Origin: Candidatus Iainarchaeum sp.
GTDB taxonomy: Archaea; Iainarchaeota; Iainarchaeia; Iainarchaeales; SKW153
Direction: 5' to 3'
DNA length: 64,000 nt
Assembly: GCA_026414365.1 (NCBI GenBank)
Contig: JAOAJD010000001.1
Span: 231,687 to 295,686, forward strand
Program-made: the position numbers and the translations under genes
Notes under the pieces: model-generated
Databases searched by the model: none
Told to the model about the DNA's origin: nothing
The model's input: the letters and a program-made list of their open reading frames with translations, nothing else
Shown here: positions 43,370 through 50,352 of the stretch, in pieces
How positions within the stretch are numbered: position 1 is the stretch's first letter
How the letters are laid out: each line of letters begins with the position of its first letter

Positions 43370-43807
43370 CTACTGCTTCTTAGATTTTATAACTTTACTG
43401 ATGACTTGATTCAAGCTTGCTAAATTCTGAGAAATTTGCATAAATTCTTTTTGTGTTTTTTCAAGCTCTTTTTTAATCTCTTCATTTTTTGTGTTTAAGA
43501 TCTTTTTAGCATCTTCTTTTGAGATTTCTTCAAAGACACCTGCAGGTAAACCAAACAAAAACTTGTTAGAATCTTCTATTTTTGCTTTAACATATATGCC
43601 TGCACCTAAAGAAACATATATTGGTGAATTAACCTTTTCAATTTCATCCAAACATTGTTCTACAACAGAAATCTCTTCAGACACAGACCTTAAAGCACCG
43701 ACTTTTGATTCTAACATAGATAACTTTCTCTTTTCGTTTTCATACATTGCTATAACTTGTTCAAAACTCAATTGTATTTCTTTTTTTTCGTTTTCTTTCT
43801 TAACCAT
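43370..43807 (-). CDS. pfdA: Prefoldin subunit alpha (GimC alpha)
   Basis: A hexameric holdase subunit, 145 aa. Two coiled-coil helices flank the beta hairpins VNSPIYVSLGAGIYVKAKIEDSNKFLFGLPAGVFEE, typical of the alpha class. I chose the ATG at 43807, preceded by GGTGAT; a second ATG at 43810 and a GTG at 43816 are within or too close to that site. It overlaps the end of the LX gene by 8 bp and lies in the usual archaeal order LX, prefoldin alpha, ftsY. Confidence 0.93.
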   Translation of the reverse strand: MVKKENEKKEIQLSFEQVIAMYENEKRKLSMLESKVGALRSVSEEISVVEQCLDEIEKVNSPIYVSLGAGIYVKAKIEDSNKFLFGLPAGVFEEISKEDAKKILNTKNEEIKKELEKTQKEFMQISQNLASLNQVISKVIKSKKQ

Positions 43808-43988
43808 CATTATCACCTAATTTATTTATTCCTTCTATTATAATATGCCTTCTGTTCAACTTATGCTCAGAACCAAACAAACATTTTATCTTCTCTTCGG
43901 CTAGCTTTTCGCTTTTTGCATCTACTATTCTAGAGAACTTGTGCTTTTGACCATTTTTAATAAAATAACCTTTAATCTCAAAATTCAT
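43800..43988 (-). CDS. rplX: Ribosomal protein L20A (LX)
   Basis: A 62-aa archaeal large-subunit protein (LX/L18a). Recognised from FEIKGYFIKNGQKHKFSRIVDAKSEKLAEEKI and RRHIIIEGINKL. It is encoded between aIF6 (overlap 4 bp) and prefoldin alpha (overlap 8 bp), the conserved archaeal gene order. Confidence 0.9.
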   Translation of the reverse strand: MNFEIKGYFIKNGQKHKFSRIVDAKSEKLAEEKIKCLFGSEHKLNRRHIIIEGINKLGDNDG

Positions 43989-44650
43989 TTCTCTGCACCT
44001 CCAAAAGCATCATTAATCCTAATTATTTCTTTTGGTGTAGTATAGCTTCCAACAAAAACAGCGTTGCTATTCGCTAAAATATCATTTGCCACAAAAACAT
44101 CACCATAATTAGCAGTACATGGTTGACCATTCACATTGAACAATCTCTTCAAAATTTGAAACTCTTTGTTATCTATATTGGGATTAACAATAAAACCTTT
44201 CTCACTAACAACCAAAGAAGAACCTACTAAGTCTGTACAACTGAAGCTTTGATGTAAAAATTTTTTTAAGCCAAAAAAATTCTTTATTTCATCAAACTCT
44301 TTTTTTGTTATAATATTACTAGCAATGCCTCCACTATTGTTCAAAGCTATGAGATTCCCATATGCTTTATTGCCCAAGGTTAATATTTCAATACCCTTTG
44401 ATCTGAAGAAATCTAATTCCTCATTACTCATTAGATCAGGTGCCACGAATTTATTTCCAATACCTCTTAACATAACACCAAATAAGCTGCTATCCGCAAC
44501 AGTTGCTTTTATTATTTCTACATCAAAAGTCTCAATTTTTTTTAACTCTTTTTTAGAAATATCTTTTGGCACTAAAGCTATACTGTCAGTAACCGCAGAA
44601 AAAACTCCTATAAAAGGACTGCTCTTTATTGTAAGTTTATCAATTAACAT
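43985..44650 (-). CDS. eif6: Translation initiation factor aIF6
   Basis: An anti-association factor that holds the large subunit until maturation is complete. Its five-fold pseudo-repeat is visible in segments such as SPFIGVFSAVTDSIALVPKD, IRGIGNKFVAPDL-like GIGNKFVAPDLMSNEEL, GNLIALNNSGGIASNIIT, TDLVGSSLVVSEKGFIVNPN and FVGSYTTPKEIIRINDAFG. The start is the ATG at 44650, with a TTG one codon upstream ignored. The length of 221 aa is normal. It lies 7 bp downstream of L31e. Confidence 0.95.
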   Translation of the reverse strand: MLIDKLTIKSSPFIGVFSAVTDSIALVPKDISKKELKKIETFDVEIIKATVADSSLFGVMLRGIGNKFVAPDLMSNEELDFFRSKGIEILTLGNKAYGNLIALNNSGGIASNIITKKEFDEIKNFFGLKKFLHQSFSCTDLVGSSLVVSEKGFIVNPNIDNKEFQILKRLFNVNGQPCTANYGDVFVANDILANSNAVFVGSYTTPKEIIRINDAFGGAEK

Positions 44651-44657
44651 CAAACCA

Positions 44658-45095
44658 CTATTTCATTTCTACTTTTGCTGCAAATGATTCTTTCTGTCTC
44701 TTTTCCTCTAATAATTTTTTCTCCTTCTCTTCTTTCTCTTTGTCCTTTTCATCCTTCTTTTCTTCTTTCTGCTTTTCATCCACTTTAGCTTCTTTTATTT
44801 CCTCCTTTTTCTTTTTCTCTTTTGCCAAATCTTCTTCTAATTGTTTTCCCCCTTTTAAATAAACAAAAATCTTATTATCCTTATTAAACAAGATAGCACT
44901 TACTTTTCTGGGAAAGTTTTCACTATGTTTATTTATGAACTCATTGACCTCATTACTTATGACTATATTTTTATTTTTTGTGTGTTTATAAACAAAGTCT
45001 TTGATTACTTTAATTACTCTCAATCTCCTCTTTGTCCAACTTTTTTTATACAAATCTTTTAATGGAATGATATACTCTGATTTCTCTGTTTTCAT
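44658..45095 (-). CDS. rpl31e: Ribosomal protein L31e with Lys/Glu-rich C-terminal extension
   Basis: The first 90 residues are L31e (YIIPLKDLYKKSWTKRRLRVIKVIKDFVYKH ... VSAILFNKDNKIFVYL). A tail of about 55 residues follows, made almost only of Lys and Glu with some Asp and Gln, ending in ESFAAKVEMK. The tail is absent from typical archaeal L31e. I chose the ATG at 45095, behind a GGTGAG ribosome site. It may reach toward the exit tunnel mouth, where L31e sits, next to the SRP and chaperone binding area. Confidence 0.9.
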   Translation of the reverse strand: MKTEKSEYIIPLKDLYKKSWTKRRLRVIKVIKDFVYKHTKNKNIVISNEVNEFINKHSENFPRKVSAILFNKDNKIFVYLKGGKQLEEDLAKEKKKKEEIKEAKVDEKQKEEKKDEKDKEKEEKEKKLLEEKRQKESFAAKVEMK

Positions 45096-45100
45096 TATAC

Positions 45101-45352
45101 TCACTCACCCAAGTATTTTCTTTTAAACTTCCTAGGACTCCAACCACTTTTAAATTTTCTCTTAGCCTTCTTAAGTTTTAAATATTGTTTACCAATATCA
45201 ATATTCCTCCAGTGCCTTTTTGCTTTTTTTGAATATATCCTCTTTTGTGCTTTTTGCATTATCCAAACAGGAACGTTTATTAAACCTGGAGATATTGATT
45301 TTCTCTTTGATATTAAAAATTCTTTGAAAGATGCTTCTTTATTTTTGGCCAT
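45101..45352 (-). CDS. rpl39e: Ribosomal protein L39e with N- and C-terminal extensions
   Basis: The L39e core is in the middle: PVWIMQKAQKRIYSKKAKRHWRNIDI. Normal L39e is about 51 aa and ends near that point. Here a basic tail of roughly 30 residues (KLKKAKRKFKSGWSPRKFKRKY) follows, and the N-terminus is also longer, for a total of 83 aa. L39e lines the nascent-chain tunnel, so extra basic residues would contact rRNA or the tunnel exit. The next gene, L31e, follows in the usual archaeal order. Confidence 0.88.
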   Translation of the reverse strand: MAKNKEASFKEFLISKRKSISPGLINVPVWIMQKAQKRIYSKKAKRHWRNIDIGKQYLKLKKAKRKFKSGWSPRKFKRKYLGE

Positions 45353-45353
45353 C

Positions 45354-45659
45354 TCACTTCCTCCTTATCTTTATCTCTCTTTTAGGGTTTAGTTTTGAAA
45401 GCAACTCTTTAAGTTGATTATCTGTAATCTTAGAAGTTAATCTCCTAGTATTATAAAGGTATATTATCGCCTGAGCTGCCTTAAGATATAATTCTTTATT
45501 GACCAACTTTATATTTGCTAATCTTTCTCTTGCAGCATCTTCAACTAAACTTCTAATAGTATTATCTAATTCTTCCTCTGCTTTTTTCTCAGCTAGTTGT
45601 TGTTGGATCATTTTAAGATATTGTTCCCTTATATTATTTGCATTATTTTCATTTTCCAT
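45354..45659 (-). CDS. PDCD5/TFAR19-family DNA-binding protein
   Basis: A 101-aa protein of the PDCD5 (COG2118) family, small helical nucleic-acid-binding proteins common next to S19e and L39e in archaea. The features are REQYLKMIQQQLAEKKAEEELDNTIRSLVEDAARERLANIKLVNKELYLKAAQAIIYL. I moved the start from 45704 to the ATG at 45659, where the conserved part begins. The longer form would overlap S19e and add residues with no family match. Confidence 0.92.
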   Translation of the reverse strand: MENENNANNIREQYLKMIQQQLAEKKAEEELDNTIRSLVEDAARERLANIKLVNKELYLKAAQAIIYLYNTRRLTSKITDNQLKELLSKLNPKREIKIRRK

Positions 45660-45693
45660 ACAAAACCAACCATAAAATATTAAATAACAACTC

Positions 45694-46182
45694 CTAACCT
45701 TCACCGGCCAAATTTATATCTCTTCTAGTGGAATTTTTGTCTAAATTAGAATTATTACTCTCTTCAGCTTTAGTTCCGCTTTTTGCTTCTTTTACAACCT
45801 TCTCTAAAAAAGATATACCTTTTGGACTTATCTTTCTACCTTTAGGTTTTGCTTTCTCAACAAGGCCCTCCTTTTCTAATGCTTGTAAGCAGAACCTTAT
45901 AACCTTACCGCTTGCTCTCCTATGATGAGGCCTTGCTCTACCTCTTCTTTTCTTACTACCGTAGTATGTTCTAAGAGAACCAACTCCCTGAGGACCATCA
46001 ACATAAAGCCTATATAAAATAGAACCCATTCTTACGTATATCCAATCTCTATTATCTGGTGCTCTTTCTTTACTACAACTTGTCTTAACATAATCTGCCC
46101 ACGCTGGTTTAGCTATTTTTAATTTTAATTTTTCTGCTACTTTTTTAATAAGCAAATCTGCAGGTATGCTAAGGATACTCAT
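45694..46182 (-). CDS. rps19e: Ribosomal protein S19e
   Basis: Small-subunit protein S19e with about 25 extra residues at its C-terminus. The core is PADLLIKKVAEKLK, KPAWADYVKTS, RDWIYVRMGSILYRLYVDGPQGVGSLRTYYGSKKRRGRARPHHRRASG and the winged-helix end. The ATG at 46182 follows a GAGGTG ribosome site by five bases; the TTG at 46185 is ignored. It is the first gene of an operon of S19e, PDCD5, L39e, L31e, aIF6, LX, prefoldin and ftsY, behind a structured leader. Confidence 0.94.
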   Translation of the reverse strand: MSILSIPADLLIKKVAEKLKLKIAKPAWADYVKTSCSKERAPDNRDWIYVRMGSILYRLYVDGPQGVGSLRTYYGSKKRRGRARPHHRRASGKVIRFCLQALEKEGLVEKAKPKGRKISPKGISFLEKVVKEAKSGTKAEESNNSNLDKNSTRRDINLAGEG

Positions 46183-46187
46183 CAAAA

Positions 46188-46257
46188 CACCTCGCTCTTT
46201 TCAGAGCATTTGTTCAAATGCCCTTAAGGCACAAACTTCTATAAAAAATAGAAGTTT
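46188..46257 (-). promoter_or_regulatory. Structured leader of the S19e ribosomal operon: overlapping hairpins
   Basis: In mRNA sense the segment contains, in order, an inverted repeat AAACTTCTA/TAGAAGTTT (46233-46257), TGCC/GGCA (46219-46231), GCATTT-GAAC-AAATGC (46206-46221) and GCTCT-GAAA-AGAGC (46194-46207, a GNRA tetraloop). The GAGGTG ribosome site (46188-46193) directly abuts the last stem. The last three stems share bases at their borders, so neighbouring ones cannot all form fully. This is the form expected of a regulatory leader; no known ribosomal leader motif is recognised. Confidence 0.6.
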
Positions 46258-46290
46258 ATAAAATAAATGAGTTAGCTAAGATTTAAAAAA

Positions 46291-47454
46291 TTACTTTTTT
46301 GCTGTGCCACTGGCACATGAATTTTTTTCAATTATCATTTCATAAAAAGATTTGGTGATTTTTGCAACGTTTTCTATAGAAAATGCTTTGGCAAACGCAT
46401 AAGAACCCTTTGAAAGCCTCTTTAAATTATTTCTATCAAAACAAAGTTCTAGTTTTTCAGCAAGCTGAACATAATTAAAAGGTTCAAATAGATATCCGTT
46501 ATAATTATCTTTTATAGAATCAGGGATTGCTAAATAGTTAGCTCCAACGCAACACAAACCTGCAGCCATGGATTCTATAATAGTTAAACCTTGTGTTTCT
46601 ATTGTTGATGCAGTAACAAAAACATCATGTTTTGCTACAAATCTAGCTAAGTTTTTACCCTTCATAGGTTTATAGAACTTGATATATTTCTCAAGATTTG
46701 CACTTTTTACTAAAGAGACTAAACTATCTAGAGCAGGCCCTGAACCAACGATTGAAAGAGAAAAATTCTTGTTCTTCTTAGCTAATAACTCAGCCGCTTT
46801 TATTAATACATCAATATTTTTTTCAAAACCTACTCTACCAAAATAAATTAATTTTAACTTATTACCAGAAAATTTTCTTTTTTTATATTTACTAAATAGT
46901 TTAAAATTTATTGCATTCGGTAAAATTTCTGAGTTTACGCCATTCTCACTTAACAATTTTTTCATCGCAACTGTAGGTGTAGTAACAAACTGGCAGTTAT
47001 TATAAAAACTTCTTAAATAATGCCAACTTAGAATTTTTGCTAATTTGCTTCTCTTAAAAATAGGTATTGGTAAATAGACTAAAAAATCAGGGATATGCGT
47101 ATGATATGTTGCTAAGAAAGGAATCTTGTGTTTCTTAGCTAAACTTAAACCTAACCAACCAACTCCAAAAGGAGTATGAATGTGAATTATATCTGGATTA
47201 AAATTAAGCAAAGCTTCCTCAACCTCTTTTGAAAATCCAAAAAAAACTCTATACTCTTTATAAGTTGGCAAAGAAAAAGAAGGCAAGAGCAAAACTTCTT
47301 TGTTATCTCTTGAATATCTAAAAAACTCTTTGGTAGGAGATGGGGCTATAATTAAGAAGTTACTTTTTTTCATTCCTTCACATATATTTTCTATTTGAGT
47401 AACGACACCATTTATTTGAGGTAAATAGCTATCAGTAAAAACAGCAATCTTCAT
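46291..47454 (-). CDS. GT4-family glycosyltransferase
   Basis: A 387-aa GT-B fold glycosyltransferase. The N-terminus is MKIAVFTDSYLPQINGVVTQI, and the acceptor domain includes PDIIHIHTPFGVGWLG. The C-terminal donor domain has LIYFGRVGFEKNIDVLIKAAELL and the E-x7-E type TQGLTIIESMAAGLCCVGANYLAIPD. Such enzymes make glycolipids or surface glycans; the acceptor is unknown, with resemblance to diacylglycerol glucosyltransferases. It lies 14 bp after a GT2 enzyme, suggesting a shared pathway. The last codons contain a TGTGCC/GGCACA hairpin. Confidence 0.9.
   Translation of the reverse strand: MKIAVFTDSYLPQINGVVTQIENICEGMKKSNFLIIAPSPTKEFFRYSRDNKEVLLLPSFSLPTYKEYRVFFGFSKEVEEALLNFNPDIIHIHTPFGVGWLGLSLAKKHKIPFLATYHTHIPDFLVYLPIPIFKRSKLAKILSWHYLRSFYNNCQFVTTPTVAMKKLLSENGVNSEILPNAINFKLFSKYKKRKFSGNKLKLIYFGRVGFEKNIDVLIKAAELLAKKNKNFSLSIVGSGPALDSLVSLVKSANLEKYIKFYKPMKGKNLARFVAKHDVFVTASTIETQGLTIIESMAAGLCCVGANYLAIPDSIKDNYNGYLFEPFNYVQLAEKLELCFDRNNLKRLSKGSYAFAKAFSIENVAKITKSFYEMIIEKNSCASGTAKK
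46303..46317 (-). terminator. Hairpin in the last codons of the GT4 gene
   Basis: TGTGCC-act-GGCACA is a perfect 6-bp inverted repeat with a 3-nt loop, encoding part of the C-terminal C-A-S-G-T-A. In the transcript it is followed by A6-GTAA-T6, itself an inverted repeat with a terminal T-run. This combination could end the glycosyltransferase transcript before the S19e promoter. Confidence 0.4.
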
Positions 47455-47468
47455 AGAGAACCCTTTAT

Positions 47469-48173
47469 TTATCTCACTACTTCATACTCTTTAATAGATT
47501 TTCCACTAATATGAAATTTAATTGCATTATATGTGTGAAAAACAATATATTTAAAGAAACCCCACTTTTTTATTCTTCTAGAGGAAACATCTACTGCAAG
47601 GTTAGAACAAAACTTAATTTTTCCTTGCTTTTTTATCCTCTTTGCCAAATCTAAATCCTCAGCAGTAATCAAATTTGTATTAAATCCTCCTATTTTAAAA
47701 AAAACTTTTTTTCTAACAGCCATGTTAGAACCTATTACATTGTCTACACCAAAAAACGAACACAAATATAAGAAAAAACACATAATATTTTTACTAAGTA
47801 TTTCATAAAATTTGCCAGAATCAGAAAAATAAACGGAACCGTAAACTAAAACTAAACCTTTGTCTTTTTGGAATTCTTTAACAATATTATCAACCCAATC
47901 TTCAGGAACTTTACAATCTGCATCCACAAAAGCGATTATCTCTCCTTTTGCATATTTTGCTCCAGTTTGCCTCTCCCAAGCAGCAGATCTTTTTCTTTGA
48001 AACACTACTTTTACTCCTTCTTCTTTAGCTATCTTTGCCGTTTTATCTTCACTATAACCATCGCAAACAATTATCTCATATTTGTGTTTTGTCCTCTGAT
48101 TCTTTAAACTTCTTAGAATATTTCGGATATATTTCTCTTCATTTAAAGCAGCAACAACTATAGAAATAAACAT
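47469..48173 (-). CDS. GT2-family glycosyltransferase
   Basis: A 234-aa GT-A fold enzyme. The visible parts are SIVVAALNEEKYIRNILRSLKNQ, VCDGYSEDKT and the metal-binding D-x-D in FVDADCKVPEDW, followed by GSNMAVRKKVFFKIGGFNTNLITAEDLDLAKRI. This is the usual set for transfer of a sugar from a nucleotide or dolichol-type donor. There are one or two short hydrophobic stretches but no clear anchoring domain. It is probably in one operon with the RNase P subunit upstream and GT4 downstream. Confidence 0.9.
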   Translation of the reverse strand: MFISIVVAALNEEKYIRNILRSLKNQRTKHKYEIIVCDGYSEDKTAKIAKEEGVKVVFQRKRSAAWERQTGAKYAKGEIIAFVDADCKVPEDWVDNIVKEFQKDKGLVLVYGSVYFSDSGKFYEILSKNIMCFFLYLCSFFGVDNVIGSNMAVRKKVFFKIGGFNTNLITAEDLDLAKRIKKQGKIKFCSNLAVDVSSRRIKKWGFFKYIVFHTYNAIKFHISGKSIKEYEVVR

Positions 48174-48179
48174 TGTAAA

Positions 48180-48464
48180 TCACCTAGCAAAGGCTTTTGA
48201 AAAACCACACTCTCCACAAACAATTCTAACTAAGTTTCCATCAAAATATTTTGCACAATTAACTCCTTCTTTTAAAAAAGCGCCGCACTTTTTGCAAAAC
48301 ATTTTTTTAAGCTCTTTAGGAATCTTAACTTTATTTTTCTTACTTATCTCTCTTGCCAATTCAACATATCTTCTACTTCTTTCTGGATGTTTTTCAAACT
48401 CAATATCTGCCAATTCAAAAAGTCTATAAATTCTCTCTAAAGCAATCTTTTGGAAAATCTTCAT
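48180..48464 (-). CDS. rnp4: RNase P protein component 4 (Rpp21)
   Basis: A 94-aa zinc-binding subunit of archaeal RNase P. An N-terminal helical part (ALERIYRLFELADIEFEKHPERSRRYVELAREISKKNKV) precedes a zinc ribbon with C-x2-C (FCKKCG) and C-x2-C (VCGECG). This is the exact arrangement of Rpp21/Rpr2. It is divergent from the KaiC-like gene. Confidence 0.93.
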   Translation of the reverse strand: MKIFQKIALERIYRLFELADIEFEKHPERSRRYVELAREISKKNKVKIPKELKKMFCKKCGAFLKEGVNCAKYFDGNLVRIVCGECGFSKAFAR

Positions 48465-48532
48465 AAAAATTACTATATAAGAAGCTTAAATTATAAATAT
48501 AAGTTACAATATTTATTGATTTGGTGAGTGAC

Positions 48533-49273
48533 GTGGAAAGAGTACCAACAGGAATCCCAGGATTGGATGAATTAATAGAAGGTGGATTTCCAAGAGATAG
48601 ATCAATTTTAGTTTCAGGAGGATGTGGTACCGGAAAAACTATCTTCTGTATGCAATATATTTATCAAGGCGCGAAAAAATATTCAGAACCTGGGATATAT
48701 ATAACCTTAGATGAAAGACCTGAATTAATAAGGCAAGATATGCTAAGATTTGGGTGGGACATAAAGAAATTAGAAGATGAAAATATGATTCAAATGATTG
48801 ATGCAAGTATTGCAAAAATAGGAATTCCTTCCGAAGAGCAATACGCGATGCCAGCCAGTGGCTTTGATTTAGATAAACTTCTATTAGAAATAATGAGAGT
48901 TTCAAAAAGGATAGGTGCTAAGAGAATTGCTATTGACTCAATACCTGCTTTAGGTTTTAATTATGACAACGAAAATGAAATAAGAAAAGCAGTATTAAAA
49001 CTAAGTTATTTACTTATGAGAATTGGCGTAACATCAGTTTTAACATCAGAAACCGAAGAAGAAAGCAAGAGATATAGTAAGTATGGAGTAGAAGAATTTG
49101 TAGTAGATGGAGTAATAGTTTTACATTATATGGGCATAGGCACACAATCAAATAGAACATTACATATAAGAAAAATGAGAGCCACAAAACATTCTGAAGA
49201 TTTACATCCTATTGAAATAACAAACAAAGGTCTAATTGTGCACAAGATAGAAGAGGAATACACGAAGATTTAA
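48533..49273 (+). CDS. KaiC-like RecA-superfamily ATPase
   Basis: A single-domain KaiC/GvpD-type ATPase of about 246 aa. The start VPTGIPGLDELIEGGFPRD leads to Walker A SGGCGTGKT. Family blocks YITLDERPELIRQDMLRFGWDI and KRIAIDSIPALGF (Walker B) follow. These archaeal proteins are thought to act in signalling or to sense nucleotide state; the partner is unknown. I chose the GTG at 48533, five bases after a GGTGA ribosome site. The track TTG at 48521 would include that site. Confidence 0.88.
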   Translation: MERVPTGIPGLDELIEGGFPRDRSILVSGGCGTGKTIFCMQYIYQGAKKYSEPGIYITLDERPELIRQDMLRFGWDIKKLEDENMIQMIDASIAKIGIPSEEQYAMPASGFDLDKLLLEIMRVSKRIGAKRIAIDSIPALGFNYDNENEIRKAVLKLSYLLMRIGVTSVLTSETEEESKRYSKYGVEEFVVDGVIVLHYMGIGTQSNRTLHIRKMRATKHSEDLHPIEITNKGLIVHKIEEEYTKI

Positions 49274-49275
49274 AA

Positions 49276-50352
49276 TTAAATGTTTCTATCAACTAAAAAG
49301 TTTGCAAATGCTTCCAACTTATGTTTTGCTTTGCTTTCTTCCAAACATGCATCTACTTTTTGCCAAGAATTTTTCACAATCTCTTTAGCTTTGTTTTTTG
49401 CGTATTCTATAGCACCACATTCATCTATTATAGAAACTGCTTCGCTAATTAGTCTTTTATCTTTTGTATGCATATTTAAAATTTCTAATAGCTTATTAGC
49501 CTTCTTCTCTTCTGTATTTTTTAAAGTATATATTACCATCAAAGTCTTTTTACCCTCACTTATATCATCACCAAATTCTTTACCCCATTTTTCAGAAGGC
49601 TTTATATTTAAGATATCGTCTTGGATCTGAAAAGCAACACCTATTGAAGCAGCAAAATTACCTAAAGCAACTATTTGTTCTCTAGATGCATCGCCTAATA
49701 TAGCACCTATCTTTGCAGACATTTTAGCTAGAGAACCTGTTTTATAAGTGCACATCTGCAAATATTGTTCTTCTGTTATATTTGAAATTTTTTTTCTATG
49801 CCAGAGTATGTCCATTGCCTGACCTAAAGATAATCTTATCATTTCTTCAGTATAAACCATATAAATCTCAACTGCCTTATCTTTGTCTATCAACTTTTTA
49901 TCGATTGCATCCTCTATTATTTTTAATGGTAAAAAATAAATAGAATTGCCTGCGTTTATTGCTATATCTTGTCCATAGATAAGATGCAATGTTGGTTTAC
50001 CTCTTCTAATTGTAGAATTGTCCTCAATATCATCTACTATTATTGAGCCGTTGTGCGCTAACTCTGGCAAAATTGTAAAAGATAAAAAATCCTTAGGATT
50101 ACCACCAACAGCTTCACAACTTAGTAATAAAAGAAAAGGCCTCCATCTTTTGCCTCCTCTACTCAAAAAATCCCACAAAGGGATTGTAATTGAATCTCTC
50201 AAACTTTCAAGATCATAACAAAACTCTGGCTTAGATGCTATAAAATCCAACCATTTTTTGTGTGGCTCTTTTGGTAAAACTTTCTCTATTTCTCTATCTA
50301 TCAAACGTGCCTCTTTTACTAGCAGTTTTTCTATATCTATTTTTTCTTTCAT
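49276..50352 (-). CDS. Isoprenyl diphosphate synthase (geranylgeranyl diphosphate synthase)
   Basis: Builds the C20 chain for archaeal ether lipids. The first aspartate-rich motif is DDIEDNSTIRRGKP and the second QIQDDILN. GGKRWRPFLLLLSCEAVGG precedes them. The length of 358 aa is slightly long for the family, with an extended N-terminus. Chain length is predicted, not proven, since the residues before the first motif were not modelled. The ATG overlaps the stop of lysS (ATGA). The next enzyme of the pathway, GGGP synthase, is at 63.3 kb. Confidence 0.88.
   Translation of the reverse strand: MKEKIDIEKLLVKEARLIDREIEKVLPKEPHKKWLDFIASKPEFCYDLESLRDSITIPLWDFLSRGGKRWRPFLLLLSCEAVGGNPKDFLSFTILPELAHNGSIIVDDIEDNSTIRRGKPTLHLIYGQDIAINAGNSIYFLPLKIIEDAIDKKLIDKDKAVEIYMVYTEEMIRLSLGQAMDILWHRKKISNITEEQYLQMCTYKTGSLAKMSAKIGAILGDASREQIVALGNFAASIGVAFQIQDDILNIKPSEKWGKEFGDDISEGKKTLMVIYTLKNTEEKKANKLLEILNMHTKDKRLISEAVSIIDECGAIEYAKNKAKEIVKNSWQKVDACLEESKAKHKLEAFANFLVDRNI

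Noticed and set aside
42847-43383. 178-aa plus-strand ORF
   Set aside because: Antisense shadow of the charged N-terminal domain of ftsY; low-complexity Ser/Phe/Leu composition.
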